A stretch of 64,000 nucleotides of DNA, taken from NCBI RefSeq assembly GCF_003264365.1, contig NZ_PYAK01000001.1, positions 248,001 through 312,000 on the forward strand. The letters are read 5' to 3'. Each line of letters opens with the position of its first letter. The first letter of the stretch is position 1. The translations under genes were made by a program, and so were the position numbers. Below are positions 16,847 to 26,394 of the stretch, piece after piece. This DNA comes from Micromonospora noduli. GTDB taxonomy: Bacteria; Actinomycetota; Actinomycetes; Mycobacteriales; Micromonosporaceae. The notes beneath the pieces were generated by a model. That model was given only the letters and a program-made list of their open reading frames with translations. It made no database searches and was not told the origin of the DNA.

Positions 16847-18892
16847 TCAGGACTTCTCGACCCGGCACTGCTTGGTCACCGTCTTCGTCGGGTCGCTCTC
16901 CGAGGTCGCGGTGAGCTTCACGAAACCGGTGTTCGCGGCGGCGGCGGTGGCACCCACCGACACCTTGACCGTGGTGGCCTTGCCGAACTGCGCGGTGGCG
17001 AGCTGGTTGGGCAGCCAGGTCCGCCAGCCCTTGCCGGCCACCTCCGCCGACAGGCGGTAGACGTCCGACTTCAGGTACGCGCTGACGTCCTCCGGGTGCT
17101 GCTGCCCGCCGGCCGAGTAGGAACCGGTGTTGGTCAACTCGAACGAGCAGGTCACCCCGCGGTTGGTCGGCTTGCCGCCGCCGGTCACCTCGCCCTTGCC
17201 CAGCAGCACGTCGTGGCTGCTCGGCCCGCCGGTGCCGTCGAGCGAACGCACCGCCACCGTGTAGGAGAGCGAGCCGGCCGAGTCCCGCTTGAGGTCGATG
17301 ATGTAGAAGTGCAGTCGGTTGGCCTCGTCGACGTACTCGTACTGGCTGCCGGTGTCCGCGCCGGCGTGGAACAGCGCGTCGGAGAGCTGCCGGTAGTCAC
17401 CCATGGTGATCTTCTGCGGGGTGCCGTCGGGCCGATAGAAGTCGATCATGTCGATGTCCTGCGGGTTGGCGTCCACCACCCACTGGAAGGGCGCGCTGTC
17501 GGCGTTCTTCGTCTTGCTGACCAGCACGCCGCTGTCCGGGGTGAAGGAGTCCGCGCCCATCCGGTCGACGACCTCGACCGTGTAGTTGTTGAAGTTGCCA
17601 CCGTCGCACAACGGGTCGGTGGTGACACCACACGTCGGCGACAGGTCCTTGTTCAGCGCGATGTTGACGCCGCTCAGGCCCTTCTGGCCGGCGTCGACCG
17701 CCCGGGCCGTGACCTGGGCGACCACGAGGCCCGAGGAGGCCAGCGACTCCCGTGACAGCCGCAGCACGTGCTCCTCACCGAGCAGCCCGATCTTGAGCTT
17801 GTCCCGCACGGTGTGCAGCGAGCCCATCGAGCCGCCGTTGGTCGGCGGAATCTGCCAGCGGGTGTGCGGACCACCCGGGCCGTTGAACGACCCGCGCGAC
17901 ATCATGCTCCAGATCCCGGTGTACGCCCTGCGCAGCGGCTCGCCGTACGGGTTGTTGTAGTTGTCACCGATGCCCAGCAGATGGGTCAACTCGTGGGCGT
18001 AGACGCCCATGCCGGAGCTCTCCCCCTGCGTCGAGGAACCTCCGCCGGCGTTCGGCCACAGTGTCGCCGCCGCCTTCCACGAGGTCCAGTCCACGTAGCG
18101 CGTCTTCGCCCAGTTCGGCAGGTTGGGGTCCGGCGGGCCCCAGGCGTCCGGCACGTCCTCCTTGTTCTGGAAGATCATCTGCCCGAACTCCTGCCAGGTC
18201 GACGACTCGTCCTGGCCGGCGCTGAGGATGAACACCAGCTCGTACTGGTTGGCGACCTCCTCGCCGACGGCGGCCCGCCAGGCGCCCAGACCGTCGGTGC
18301 GGATGTTCTTGCCGCACACGTCCCCGCTCGGGCAGGCGCCCGGGTTGAACCCGTTGTCCAGCCCGTACTGGTAGGACTTGGACGGCATCTGGTACGGCCC
18401 GAACCCGGTGAGGTCGACGCCGTAGCGGCCGTTGGAGTCCTGCATCCAGTACTCGTGCAGGGTGTGACCCTTGTTGAGGGTGTTCGGGGTGTTCAGGAAG
18501 TCCTGGTAGAACTTCGGCACGTCGGCCCGGGGAATGTTGGTCGCGACGGACTGGGGGTTGCCGAAGACCGTCGAGCGGGCCCGCTGGGAGACCGCGAACG
18601 TCTCGTCAGGATAGTCGAGCGCCACCAGGGCGATCTTGAAGTTGCGGACCGAGCCGGACACGCTCGGGTCGGCCCAGTTCTTGCCGGGCACGGCCTTGTA
18701 GTCGTTCCAGGTCATGGTGTCCGGGTTCTGCCAGGCCTGCGGGTCGAGGACCTGGAACGGCGCGGTACCGCCGGCCGGGTTGGCCGGTGCCGCGGCGGCC
18801 TGCGCCGCGCCGGTCGCCACGAGCGTGGTCACCACGGCTGCGGCCAGCACGGCCCGCCTCAGTCGGGTGCGGTGGGGGGTAGCACGGTGCAC
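16847..18892 (-). CDS. Secreted M6-like (immune inhibitor A type) metalloprotease
   Basis: 681 residues from GTG 18892, which has GAGAGGTGG upstream and gives an immediate signal peptide (RTRLRRAVLAAAVVTTLVATG). The zinc motif is HELTHLLGIGDN, i.e. HExxHxxGxxD of the M6 family, within an otherwise typical catalytic domain (MSRGSFNGPGGPHTRWQ follows). A beta-rich C-terminal domain completes it. It should degrade extracellular protein. In-frame sequence further upstream is open but lacks coding character. It lies next to two lipoprotein genes and an exported peptidase. Confidence 0.92.
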   Translation of the reverse strand: MHRATPHRTRLRRAVLAAAVVTTLVATGAAQAAAAPANPAGGTAPFQVLDPQAWQNPDTMTWNDYKAVPGKNWADPSVSGSVRNFKIALVALDYPDETFAVSQRARSTVFGNPQSVATNIPRADVPKFYQDFLNTPNTLNKGHTLHEYWMQDSNGRYGVDLTGFGPYQMPSKSYQYGLDNGFNPGACPSGDVCGKNIRTDGLGAWRAAVGEEVANQYELVFILSAGQDESSTWQEFGQMIFQNKEDVPDAWGPPDPNLPNWAKTRYVDWTSWKAAATLWPNAGGGSSTQGESSGMGVYAHELTHLLGIGDNYNNPYGEPLRRAYTGIWSMMSRGSFNGPGGPHTRWQIPPTNGGSMGSLHTVRDKLKIGLLGEEHVLRLSRESLASSGLVVAQVTARAVDAGQKGLSGVNIALNKDLSPTCGVTTDPLCDGGNFNNYTVEVVDRMGADSFTPDSGVLVSKTKNADSAPFQWVVDANPQDIDMIDFYRPDGTPQKITMGDYRQLSDALFHAGADTGSQYEYVDEANRLHFYIIDLKRDSAGSLSYTVAVRSLDGTGGPSSHDVLLGKGEVTGGGKPTNRGVTCSFELTNTGSYSAGGQQHPEDVSAYLKSDVYRLSAEVAGKGWRTWLPNQLATAQFGKATTVKVSVGATAAAANTGFVKLTATSESDPTKTVTKQCRVEKS

Positions 18893-19070
18893 GGAACCAC
18901 CTCTCGTCGGAGGGAACGCGGCGCTGGCGTCCCGGTGGGGGTGCCGCGGAACATCTGTCAGCAGGCCGCGCAGCGAATCTAGGAGTACGGGCCGGTGCCG
19001 GTCACTGTGCAGATGTCGGCAGGTGGGCCGGCGACTTCCGACACCTGAATGACCGGCGCCCACCGGCGGA

Positions 19071-19988
19071 TCAGCCAGGGCCGGCCCCGGAAGCCGGATC
19101 GGCCGTTGCCCCGAGGGCCCGCAGCACGTCCCGGCGCACCCGGTCGGCGGCAGTCCCGGACAGGGGTCCGCGTGGTGGGCGGCACCGCCCACCGAACCGT
19201 CCGGCGCACTCCATGGCGAGCTTGACGGCCTGCACGGCTTCCGGCCGGGAGGCCCAGCCGAGGATCGGGTGCAGCTCCGAGTAGAGCGGCAGCGCCCGGC
19301 CCAGGTCGCGGGCCACGCACAGCTCGTACAGGCGCACGGCCTGGCGGGGCAGCGCGTTGGGCAGGGTGGCGACCCATCCCGTGGCGCCGCACAGCACCAG
19401 TTCGAGCACCACGTCGTCGGCGCCGACCAGCACGTCGACGTGCGGGCAGAGGTCGCGCAGGCGGTGCAACCTGCGTACGTCGCCGGTGACCTCCTTGACC
19501 GCGACGATCCCGTCGATCTCGGCGACGGTCGCCAGCAGGTCCGGCGTGAGGTCCAACCGGGTGTCGTACGGGTCGTTGTGGGCGATCACCGGCAGACCGA
19601 CCGCCGCCACCTCCCGGTAGTGGGCGACCACGTCGGCGGCGCGGGCGGCGGGCCAGTCGGGTGGCCGTGCGAGCACGCCGTTGGCGCCGGCCTCGGCGGC
19701 CTGCTCCGCCCACCGGCGGGCCTGCCTGCTGCCGTAACCGCCGACGCCGGGCACCACCGCGCAGCCGGACGGCGCGGCCTGCACCGTCGCCCTCACCACG
19801 GCGGCCCGCTCGTCGTCGGAGAGGGCCCGGTACTCCCCCATCGACGCGCAGGGCGCGACCCCGTGGCACCCCTCGGCGGCGAGCCAACTGACGTGTTCCT
19901 GGAGCTTGTCGAAGTCGACCGACAGGTCGGCGCGAAACGGCGTGGTGATGGCGACCAGCACGCCCCGCCAGGGCCTACCAGTTCCCAC
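19071..19988 (-). CDS. DapA/NanA-family aldolase or lyase
   Basis: 305 residues from GTG 19988, preceded by GGGGAGGGG. The TIM-barrel family is clear (VLVAITTPF start, GVGGYGSRQARRWAEQAAEAG). The Schiff-base lysine is in GIVAVKEVTGD. Two usual active-site features differ: the GTTGE loop reads CASMGE, and the catalytic tyrosine of the YNNP-type motif is replaced by His (AHNDPYDTRLD). It is therefore unlikely to be the housekeeping dihydrodipicolinate synthase; a pyruvate-type lyase or hydro-lyase on another substrate is more likely. It diverges from a PucR regulator, the probable controller. Confidence 0.85.
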   Translation of the reverse strand: MGTGRPWRGVLVAITTPFRADLSVDFDKLQEHVSWLAAEGCHGVAPCASMGEYRALSDDERAAVVRATVQAAPSGCAVVPGVGGYGSRQARRWAEQAAEAGANGVLARPPDWPAARAADVVAHYREVAAVGLPVIAHNDPYDTRLDLTPDLLATVAEIDGIVAVKEVTGDVRRLHRLRDLCPHVDVLVGADDVVLELVLCGATGWVATLPNALPRQAVRLYELCVARDLGRALPLYSELHPILGWASRPEAVQAVKLAMECAGRFGGRCRPPRGPLSGTAADRVRRDVLRALGATADPASGAGPG

Positions 19989-20243
19989 TCGGCAATCCCC
20001 TCCCCACCGGCGCCGCCCGTCATCCCGCCCGGACCGTGCGCGGCGGCGCTGGTGCGATCCGTACCGGAACCCTAGGAACGTCTGTCGCCCCCGGTCTTCG
20101 GACAGATGCCGGAACAGTCGCGACGCCGTCCGTCTTTTTGTCGTGACTTCGACAGTGGACCTTGCGCGATGACCCACCCGCACCGGAGGGTAAGGACTGG
20201 CGGTCGCGCGATCCCTGTCACGCAGCGCAACCATGGGAGTTAT

Positions 20244-21473
20244 ATGCACGGCGAGCTCCAGCGAATCGTCGACGCCGTCGCCGCCCGGGTGGGGCGACCC
20301 GCCCTCATCGAGGACCGGCGACAGCGGGTGGTCGCCTACAGCGAGCACGACGGCCCGATGGACGACGTCCGCCGGACGTCGATCCTGCGCCGGCAGACGA
20401 CGCCGGAGGTGATCGCCTGGTTCCGGGGCATGGGGGTGCTCACGGCGCACGTGCCGGTCCGCACCCCCGCGTGCGCCGAGCTGGACCTGCTGGCGAGGGT
20501 CTGCGTGCCGATCCGGCACGACGACCTGCTGCTCGGGTTCGTCTGGTTCATCGACGCGGACGGTTCGATGACCGACGCGGACATCGCCACCGCGACCGGC
20601 CCCTTCACCGACCTGTCGCTGGCCCTGTACCGGGAGAACCTGCTCGGGGAGCTCGCCTCACAGCGGGAGACCGAGGCCACCCGCACCCTGCTGGTGGAGA
20701 GCCGGCAGGCGCGCGAGCACGCGGCGCGGGCGCTGTTGGAGGAGGGCGTGGTGGTCGCCGACGGGTCGACGGTCGCGCTCGTCGCCCAGCTCGTGCCGGC
20801 CGCCGGGCGGCAGCCGGACGAGGTGGCCCGGATCGCCCTGGAACAGGCCCTGGTCACCACCCGCCGGTGGATCGGCGTACGGGAGACGCTGCACCTGGTC
20901 TGGCACGACCACGGCGTACTGCTGGTCTGCGGCGACCGGGTCGCCGGCCGGCCCTCGCCGGAAGCCTCCGCCGGGCACCTCAACGACGCGCTGGGCACCG
21001 CGACCCGGGGCCTGGCCTCGGTGGACCGGACGGTGACCGGGATCGGCCAGCCCCGCGCCGGGCTGTCCAGCGCTGTGGAGTCCTACCAGGAGGCCGCGCA
21101 GGCCGCCCGGGTCGGCACGCAACTGCCCGCGCTGGGCGGGGTCGTCTCCTGGGCCGGCCTCGGCATCTACCGGGTGCTGTCCCAGCTGGACAGCCAGCAC
21201 CTCGACGTCGCCGGTGTCCATCCCGGGCTGGAGCGGCTGCTGCGCGACGACGCTCACCAGGTGCTGCTGGAGACCCTGGAGGCCTACCTCGACCTGGCGG
21301 GCAACGCGCACGCGACCGCCGAGAAGCTCCGACTGCACCGGACGACCCTCTACTACCGGCTGCAACGGGTGGAACAGCTCGCCGGGACCGACCTCAAGGA
21401 CGGTAACGAACGGCTGTGCCTGCACCTGGCTATGAAGCTCGGCCGGCTCAGCGGCGACTACCGCACGCCGTGA
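20244..21473 (+). CDS. PucR-family transcriptional regulator
   Basis: 409 residues from ATG 20244 behind GGGAG. An N-terminal sensory region resembles a GAF domain (MHGELQRIVDAVAARVGRP). A degenerate GGDEF-like CdaR block occupies the middle. A C-terminal PucR helix-turn-helix follows (NAHATAEKLRLHRTTLYYRL, then QRVEQLAGTDL). PucR proteins usually activate catabolic genes for purines, amines or amino acids. It is divergent from the DapA-family gene with a 255-base gap, so control of that gene is likely. Confidence 0.92.
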   Translation: MHGELQRIVDAVAARVGRPALIEDRRQRVVAYSEHDGPMDDVRRTSILRRQTTPEVIAWFRGMGVLTAHVPVRTPACAELDLLARVCVPIRHDDLLLGFVWFIDADGSMTDADIATATGPFTDLSLALYRENLLGELASQRETEATRTLLVESRQAREHAARALLEEGVVVADGSTVALVAQLVPAAGRQPDEVARIALEQALVTTRRWIGVRETLHLVWHDHGVLLVCGDRVAGRPSPEASAGHLNDALGTATRGLASVDRTVTGIGQPRAGLSSAVESYQEAAQAARVGTQLPALGGVVSWAGLGIYRVLSQLDSQHLDVAGVHPGLERLLRDDAHQVLLETLEAYLDLAGNAHATAEKLRLHRTTLYYRLQRVEQLAGTDLKDGNERLCLHLAMKLGRLSGDYRTP

Positions 21474-21477
21474 CGCC

Positions 21478-21504
21478 GCCGGTGCCCGTGGTACCACCAC
21501 CGGC
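21478..21504. terminator. Short hairpin between convergent genes
   Basis: Arms GCCGGTG (21478-21484) and CACCGGC (21498-21504) enclose a GTGGTACCAC palindrome. It lies in the 55-base gap between the PucR gene and the convergent ilvE. Weak; no T tract. Confidence 0.4.
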
Positions 21505-21528
21505 AGCCGCGCGGCTGGACGGTCCTCG

Positions 21529-22614
21529 TCACACGAGGCGGGTCATCCAGCCGTACGGGTCGGCGGCCCGGCCGTACTGGATGTCGAGCAGGTGGCGGCG
21601 CAGCCGCATGGTCACCGAGTCCTCGGCGCCGGCCTTCGGGGCGGTCACCTCGCCGCCCTCCCAGACCAGGCGCCCGACCGGCGTGACCACCGCGCCGGTG
21701 CCACACGCGAAGACCTCGGTGATCGCGCCGGAGGCCACGCCCTCCTGCCATTCCCGGATCTCCACCGGGCGCTCCTCGACCTCCAGGCCGAGGTCCTTGG
21801 CAAGGATGAGGATCGACCCCCGGGTGACGCCCTCGAGGATCGTGCCGAGTTCCGGGGTGATGATCCGGCCGTCCGCCGTGATGAAGTAGACGTTCATTCC
21901 GCCGAGCTCCTCCACGTAGCGGCCCTCGGCGGCGTCCAGGAAACAGACCTGCTCACAGCCGTGCTCGGCGGCCTCGACCATCGGCGCGAGGCTGGAGGCG
22001 TAGTTGCCGCCGCACTTCGCCTCGCCCGTGCCGCCCCGCGCCGCCCGGGTGTACTCGGTGGACAGCCAGATGGAGACCGGCTTGACGCCACCGGAGAAGT
22101 ACGCGCCGACTGGGCAGGCGATCACCATGTAGGTGATCTCCTTCCCCGGGCGGACCCCCAGGAACGGCTCGGACGCGAACATGAACGGCCGCAGGTAGAC
22201 GCTGTATTCGTCCTCGTCCGGCACCCACACCTGATCGGCGCGGACCAGTCCCTCGACCGAGGCCATGAAGTCCGGCACCGGCAGTTCGGGCAGTGCCAGC
22301 CGCCGGGCGGACCGGGCGAAGCGCTCGCCGTTGGCCTGCGGCCGGAACGACCAGATGGAGCCGTCGTCGTGCCGGTACGCCTTCATCCCCTCGAAGATCT
22401 CCTGGGCGTAGTGCAGTACGGCCGCCGCCGGGTGCATGAGGATCGGACCGAAGGGGATGATCTCGGAGTCCTGCCAGCCGCCGTCCGGTCTCCACACCGC
22501 CCGTGCCATGTGGTCGGTGAAGTACGTGCCGAACCCCGGATTCGCCATGATCTCGGCTCGCCGCTGCGCGCTCGCCGGGCTCGGATTCTGGTGCAACGGG
22601 AACGACAGGCTCAT
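21529..22614 (-). CDS. ilvE: Branched-chain amino acid aminotransferase
   Basis: 361 residues, normal for the class IV PLP aminotransferases. Motifs include HYAQEIFEGMKAYR, VYLRPFMFASEPFLGVRP, the PLP-lysine region GTGEAKCGGNYA (Lys in EAKCGG), LGGMNVYFI and the C-terminal FACGTGAVVTPVG. It transfers the amino group between glutamate and the 2-oxo acids of Leu, Ile and Val. It is monocistronic. Whether this is the only copy in the genome cannot be seen. Confidence 0.95.
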   Translation of the reverse strand: MSLSFPLHQNPSPASAQRRAEIMANPGFGTYFTDHMARAVWRPDGGWQDSEIIPFGPILMHPAAAVLHYAQEIFEGMKAYRHDDGSIWSFRPQANGERFARSARRLALPELPVPDFMASVEGLVRADQVWVPDEDEYSVYLRPFMFASEPFLGVRPGKEITYMVIACPVGAYFSGGVKPVSIWLSTEYTRAARGGTGEAKCGGNYASSLAPMVEAAEHGCEQVCFLDAAEGRYVEELGGMNVYFITADGRIITPELGTILEGVTRGSILILAKDLGLEVEERPVEIREWQEGVASGAITEVFACGTGAVVTPVGRLVWEGGEVTAPKAGAEDSVTMRLRRHLLDIQYGRAADPYGWMTRLV

Positions 22615-23056
22615 CGCCGGGTCCTCTCAATGGCCGCATCCCTGGGCGCTCAGGTCACCAGAACGAACACGCAGGGGAAGGTTGTCGGATGACCAGTGCA
22701 GAATACCGACCGTAATGTCGCCGGTCGCAGACCGCCGAGCTGCCGCCCCGCTTCGTCGAGATCGCGCATCGCACCGGCATCCAGCTCGACCACGAGGCCG
22801 CCGCCGAGGTGACGGAATTCTGAAACCGCGGTGGTCGAACGGCGAATGGTTGGACGCGGGTGCCCTTGCCCGACTGCTTGACCGAGGGCACCCGCCGGAT
22901 CACCCTGGCAACGGCCCGAGCGGCGATCTACCTGCTGCATATCCGCGGCCGGGGCCCTACCGCCACCGGGACGGACGGCGCGCTACGCCTGCCGCGAAGT
23001 CGATGCGTATCGTGGATAAGAAGGTCGCCTGGCACCTGGGCAGGAGGGGTGGAGGC
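22615..23056. other. 442-base intergenic region with a possible gene remnant and a hairpin
   Basis: No complete gene. A plus-strand segment ending at a TGA near 22823 reads RFVEIAHRTGIQLDHEAAA with no start in frame, which looks like the C-terminal remnant of a lost gene. Immediately after it lies a perfect 11-base inverted repeat (22856-22866 and 22885-22895, 18-base loop; arm GCGGGTGCCCT), possibly the terminator of that lost gene. The last part serves as the AraC-type regulator's leader. Confidence 0.35.
22856..22895. repeat. 11-bp inverted repeat
   Basis: Perfect arms GCGGGTGCCCT / AGGGCACCCGC with an 18-base loop, 33 bases after the stop of a possible gene remnant. It could be a terminator hairpin or an operator for the AraC-type gene starting at 23057. 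Confidence 0.5.
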
Positions 23057-24037
23057 ATGCTGGACGGCACCGTCTACTCCGGCTCGCACTGGCAGCGCTA
23101 CGCCACCGCTGAGACCGATGAGGCGCACGACTACATCCGGCGAGCCTTCTTCGACGTCAAGGTGCGGTTCGCCGGCGGGAGCCGCGACGGAGCCGGCCTG
23201 CGCACCATCACCACCAGGCTCACCGACATCGGCGTGACCCGGCTGCACTATTCGGCGCGCACCCAGGTACAGACCGCACCGGACGGGGACCTGACCATCA
23301 CCCACCTGATGAGCGGTCGCTTCATGATCGCAAGGAACAAGGACGAGTACCGCTTACGGTCCGGCGACGTGGTGCTGATGCTGCCGGATCAGCCCCAGGA
23401 AGCTGAATTCGACGACGTCGACTCTTTCACCACCCGCCTTCCCCGCGCCCTGCTGGAGGAGGCCGCCCACGCGCAGACCGGCATCAGCGGCGCGGATCTG
23501 CGCTTCGACAGCTCCCGGCCCATCTCGGCGGCGCTCGGCCGCCACTGGACCCAGACCCTCTCCCATCTGACCCGCAGCGTGCTGTGCGACCCCGCGCTCA
23601 TGGCCAACCCGCTGGTCGTCGGGAACACCCGCCACCTGCTCGCGGCGACGGCCCTTGCCGTGTTCCCCAACACCGCCCACGACTCGGCCCCGCGGGCGAC
23701 CGGCGAGGTCACTCCGCAGGCGTTACGCCGAGCCGTTACCTACGTCGACGACCACGCGGACCAACCGATCACGCTGGACCAGATCGCCGCCGCGGCCGGC
23801 GTGCGCCCCCGCGCTCTGCAACTCGCGTTCCGCCGCCACCACGACACCACTCCGATGCGGTACGTCCGCCAGGTCCGCCTCGAACGGGCGCGCCGCGACC
23901 TGCAGGCCAGCAGCCCGACCACCGGTGTCACCGTCAGCATGATCGCCACGCGTTGGGGCTTCACCCATCTCGGACGCTTCAGCACCGACTACCGCGCCGC
24001 CTACGGGTGCAGTCCTAGCCACACTCTGCGCACCTGA
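23057..24037 (+). CDS. AraC-family transcriptional regulator
   Basis: 326 residues from ATG 23057, preceded by AGGAGGGG. The N-terminal part is an AraC_binding_2-type sensor (HYSARTQVQTAPDGDLTITH and RSGDVVLMLPDQPQ). The C-terminal 100 residues are an AraC DNA-binding domain with two helix-turn-helices (ITLDQIAAAAGVRPRALQLA; SMIATRWGFTHLGRFSTDYR). No divergent partner is obvious: ilvE is divergent but 442 bases away. Longer in-frame sequence upstream is not coding-like. Confidence 0.88.
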   Translation: MLDGTVYSGSHWQRYATAETDEAHDYIRRAFFDVKVRFAGGSRDGAGLRTITTRLTDIGVTRLHYSARTQVQTAPDGDLTITHLMSGRFMIARNKDEYRLRSGDVVLMLPDQPQEAEFDDVDSFTTRLPRALLEEAAHAQTGISGADLRFDSSRPISAALGRHWTQTLSHLTRSVLCDPALMANPLVVGNTRHLLAATALAVFPNTAHDSAPRATGEVTPQALRRAVTYVDDHADQPITLDQIAAAAGVRPRALQLAFRRHHDTTPMRYVRQVRLERARRDLQASSPTTGVTVSMIATRWGFTHLGRFSTDYRAAYGCSPSHTLRT

Positions 24038-24162
24038 CGTCGGCCTCACCAGGAGGGAGCGCGTATCCGGCTTGCGCCGGCTCGCCTCCCGGTGGGCGTG
24101 TGGCGGACTGCCGCCCGGGTAATCGGCGGACTCGGACGCCGATGACCCGAGAGGCGGCAGAC
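24038..24162 (+). promoter_or_regulatory. SigB-like promoter upstream of SDR gene
   Basis: GTGT at 24098-24101, a 15-base spacer, then GGGTAA at 24117-24122, 40 bases before the SDR ATG (24163). This fits the GTTT-N14-16-GGGTAA type used by SigB-family stress sigma factors with one mismatch. An identical arrangement precedes the aldo-keto reductase gene. Confidence 0.45.
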
Positions 24163-25059
24163 ATGCCCGACCAATACGTCATGCGCGACCCGACCACCCA
24201 GTACCCCAAGTCCGGGCCGGAGTTCAGCCAACAGCAGCCGGGGCCGGGCCTGCAACAGCAGATGGGGCCGCAGCCGGACGCCGGTGAGCACAGCTACCGG
24301 GGCACCGGCCGGCTGACCGGTCGCAAGGCCGTGGTCACCGGCGCCGACAGCGGCATCGGTCGAGCCGTGGCCATCGCCTTCGCCCGCGAGGGCGCCGACG
24401 TCGTCCTTTCCTACCTACCTCAGGAGGAACCGGACGCCCAGCAGGTGGTCCAACTGATCGAGGACGCCGGGCAGCGGGCGGTGACCATGCCGGGCGACGT
24501 CACCGACGAGGCGTACTGCACCGAACTGATCGAGACGGCGCGACGCGAGTTCGGCGGGGTGGACGTGCTGGCCAACATCGCCGGCAAGCAACAGGAGGTC
24601 CCGGACATCGCCGACCTCACCACTGAGCAGTTCGACGAGACGTTCAAGACGGACGTCTACTCCCTGTTCTGGCTCTGTCGGGCGGCGGTGCCGCAGATGC
24701 CCGCCGGTAGTGCCATCATCAACACCACCTCGGTTGAGGCGTACGAGCCGGCACCCATCCTGCTGGACTACGCCGCAGCGAAGTCGGCCATCAACACCTT
24801 CACGAAATCGCTGGCCCGGCAGGTCGCACCGAAGGGCATCCGGGTCAATGCCGTGGCGCCCGGTCCGGTCTGGACTCCACTGCAGGTCGTCGGTGGCCAG
24901 CCGGCTGACGCGCTGAAGCAGTTCGGTGCACAGACCCCACTGGGACGTCCCGCGCAGCCGGCGGAGATGGCCCCGGCGTTCGTGTTCCTCGCCAGCCAGG
25001 AGGCCAGTTACGTCATCGGGGAGACGCTGAGTGCCACCGGTGGCATGCCCACCCCCTGA
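24163..25059 (+). CDS. SDR-family oxidoreductase (YdaD/GsiB-type general stress dehydrogenase)
   Basis: 298 residues from ATG 24163. A Gln/Pro-rich N-terminal extension (QYPKSGPEFSQQQPGPG) precedes a Rossmann domain with TGADSGIGRAVAIAFAREGA, the NIAGKQ motif, catalytic Ser in NTTSVEAY, and YxxxK in DYAAAKSAINTF. The extension and catalytic block match the SDR subgroup often called general stress protein 39 or glucose dehydrogenase-like. Substrate unknown. A SigB-like promoter upstream agrees with a stress role. Confidence 0.9.
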   Translation: MPDQYVMRDPTTQYPKSGPEFSQQQPGPGLQQQMGPQPDAGEHSYRGTGRLTGRKAVVTGADSGIGRAVAIAFAREGADVVLSYLPQEEPDAQQVVQLIEDAGQRAVTMPGDVTDEAYCTELIETARREFGGVDVLANIAGKQQEVPDIADLTTEQFDETFKTDVYSLFWLCRAAVPQMPAGSAIINTTSVEAYEPAPILLDYAAAKSAINTFTKSLARQVAPKGIRVNAVAPGPVWTPLQVVGGQPADALKQFGAQTPLGRPAQPAEMAPAFVFLASQEASYVIGETLSATGGMPTP

Positions 25060-25129
25060 TCGCAGGGGCCCCACCCTGCCAGCGGTCGGCCGCCGGGTTC
25101 GGAAGACGGCGTGACGGGTAGTCCGCCAT

Positions 25130-26329
25130 GTGGCCGCTTCCCGATCCGAGCCCGGTGATCACGCACCGCTCGACGCGGTGGGTGGCCGCATCCGGAGCTT
25201 GACGGCCGGTACCCGACGTCGGGGAAGTCGGGCGGGTCGGCTGCGGCGGCGCCAAATGGAGATCATCGGGCTGATCGCGGTGCAGGCAGGACTCGCGGCG
25301 GCGCTCGCCTGGTGGCTGGCGCACGACCTGTTGGGTAATCCGAACCCCGTCTTCGCACCGACAGCGGCGGTGGGCACCATCGCGGCGGCGATCGGCCAGC
25401 GGACAAGGCGCACCGTCGAACTGCTTGTCGGAGTGGGGCTCGGCATCGCCATCGGGGACGGACTGGTCCGGCTCATCGGCACCGGAGCATGGCAGACAGG
25501 CATCATCGTCGCCTTCGCCATCGCCATCGCCCTCGGCCTCGTGGGCCGAGGCGGCACCGTGGTCAGTCAGGTGGGCGGTACGGCCGTGCTGATCGCCACG
25601 CTCTCCTCCAGCCAACGGAATCTGGAACTACCCCGGGTCGTCGACGCAGTCACCGGCAGCGTGGTGGGCCTGGTCGTGGTGGCGTTGCTGCTGCCCCTGA
25701 ACCCCATGCGCGTCATGCACCGCGCGGCCGCGCCGGTCTTCGACGCGCTTGCCGCGTACCTGTGTGACATCGAGACGGCGATGCGCACCAGCGACCGGAA
25801 CCGCGCGAGACAGGCACTGAACGGACTCCGCGCCATGGGACCGGATGTGGAACGACTCCGCGAAGCCCTCAGCGGCGCCGAAGAGGTGGTGACTGTCGCA
25901 CCGGCCCGGTGGCACTGGCGGCGCCACGTCGAACACTACGACCGAGGTGTCAACTACCTGGTTCGGGTCATCGACGACAGCAGAGCGCTGGCCCGACGGT
26001 CAGCCACGATGATCCAGTATCAGGAAAAGCTGCCCGGCCACCTTCCCGACGCCGTCGCCGCCCTGGCCGAGGCCATTCGCCAGTTGCACCGGGAGACACG
26101 GGCCGACAAGCCCCACGAGCGCACTCGACGCCATGCCCTGCGGGCCGCGGACGAAGCCGGCCGGGCCATGGCCACCGGTTTGCAGAACTTCGGTGTCACC
26201 ACCGCCACGCAAGTCCGGGTGACGGCCAGTGATCTGCTCAGGGCAACCGGCTGCTCGGCGGACGAGGCGAATCGGCAGGTTCGGCAGACAGCACGTCACG
26301 CGGAACAGGCGGCCTCCGCCGAAGGGTGA
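25130..26329 (+). CDS. FUSC/aromatic acid exporter family membrane protein
   Basis: 399 residues. After a basic N-terminus, six hydrophobic segments (about residues 45-205) contain FAPTAAVGTIAAAIGQRTRRTV and the RNLELPRVVDAVTGSVVG repeat typical of FUSC/ArAE proteins, followed by a long cytosolic helical domain. The family exports aromatic acids or fusaric acid. The GTG 25130 start has no clear ribosome site and an internal start nearer residue 40 is possible. It follows the SDR gene by 70 bases and may be co-transcribed. Confidence 0.82.
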   Translation: MAASRSEPGDHAPLDAVGGRIRSLTAGTRRRGSRAGRLRRRQMEIIGLIAVQAGLAAALAWWLAHDLLGNPNPVFAPTAAVGTIAAAIGQRTRRTVELLVGVGLGIAIGDGLVRLIGTGAWQTGIIVAFAIAIALGLVGRGGTVVSQVGGTAVLIATLSSSQRNLELPRVVDAVTGSVVGLVVVALLLPLNPMRVMHRAAAPVFDALAAYLCDIETAMRTSDRNRARQALNGLRAMGPDVERLREALSGAEEVVTVAPARWHWRRHVEHYDRGVNYLVRVIDDSRALARRSATMIQYQEKLPGHLPDAVAALAEAIRQLHRETRADKPHERTRRHALRAADEAGRAMATGLQNFGVTTATQVRVTASDLLRATGCSADEANRQVRQTARHAEQAASAEG

Positions 26330-26394
26330 CCATTGACTCGTAGCCGCGCCGACCCGCCGGGACCTACCAGCCAGCATGCTGCCTGCGAACGCGT

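Noticed and set aside
18893..19192. 100-codon N-terminal extension of the metalloprotease
   Set aside because: The GTG at 18892 has a good ribosome site and is directly followed by a signal peptide; the upstream extension would bury that signal and is Pro/Arg/His-rich.
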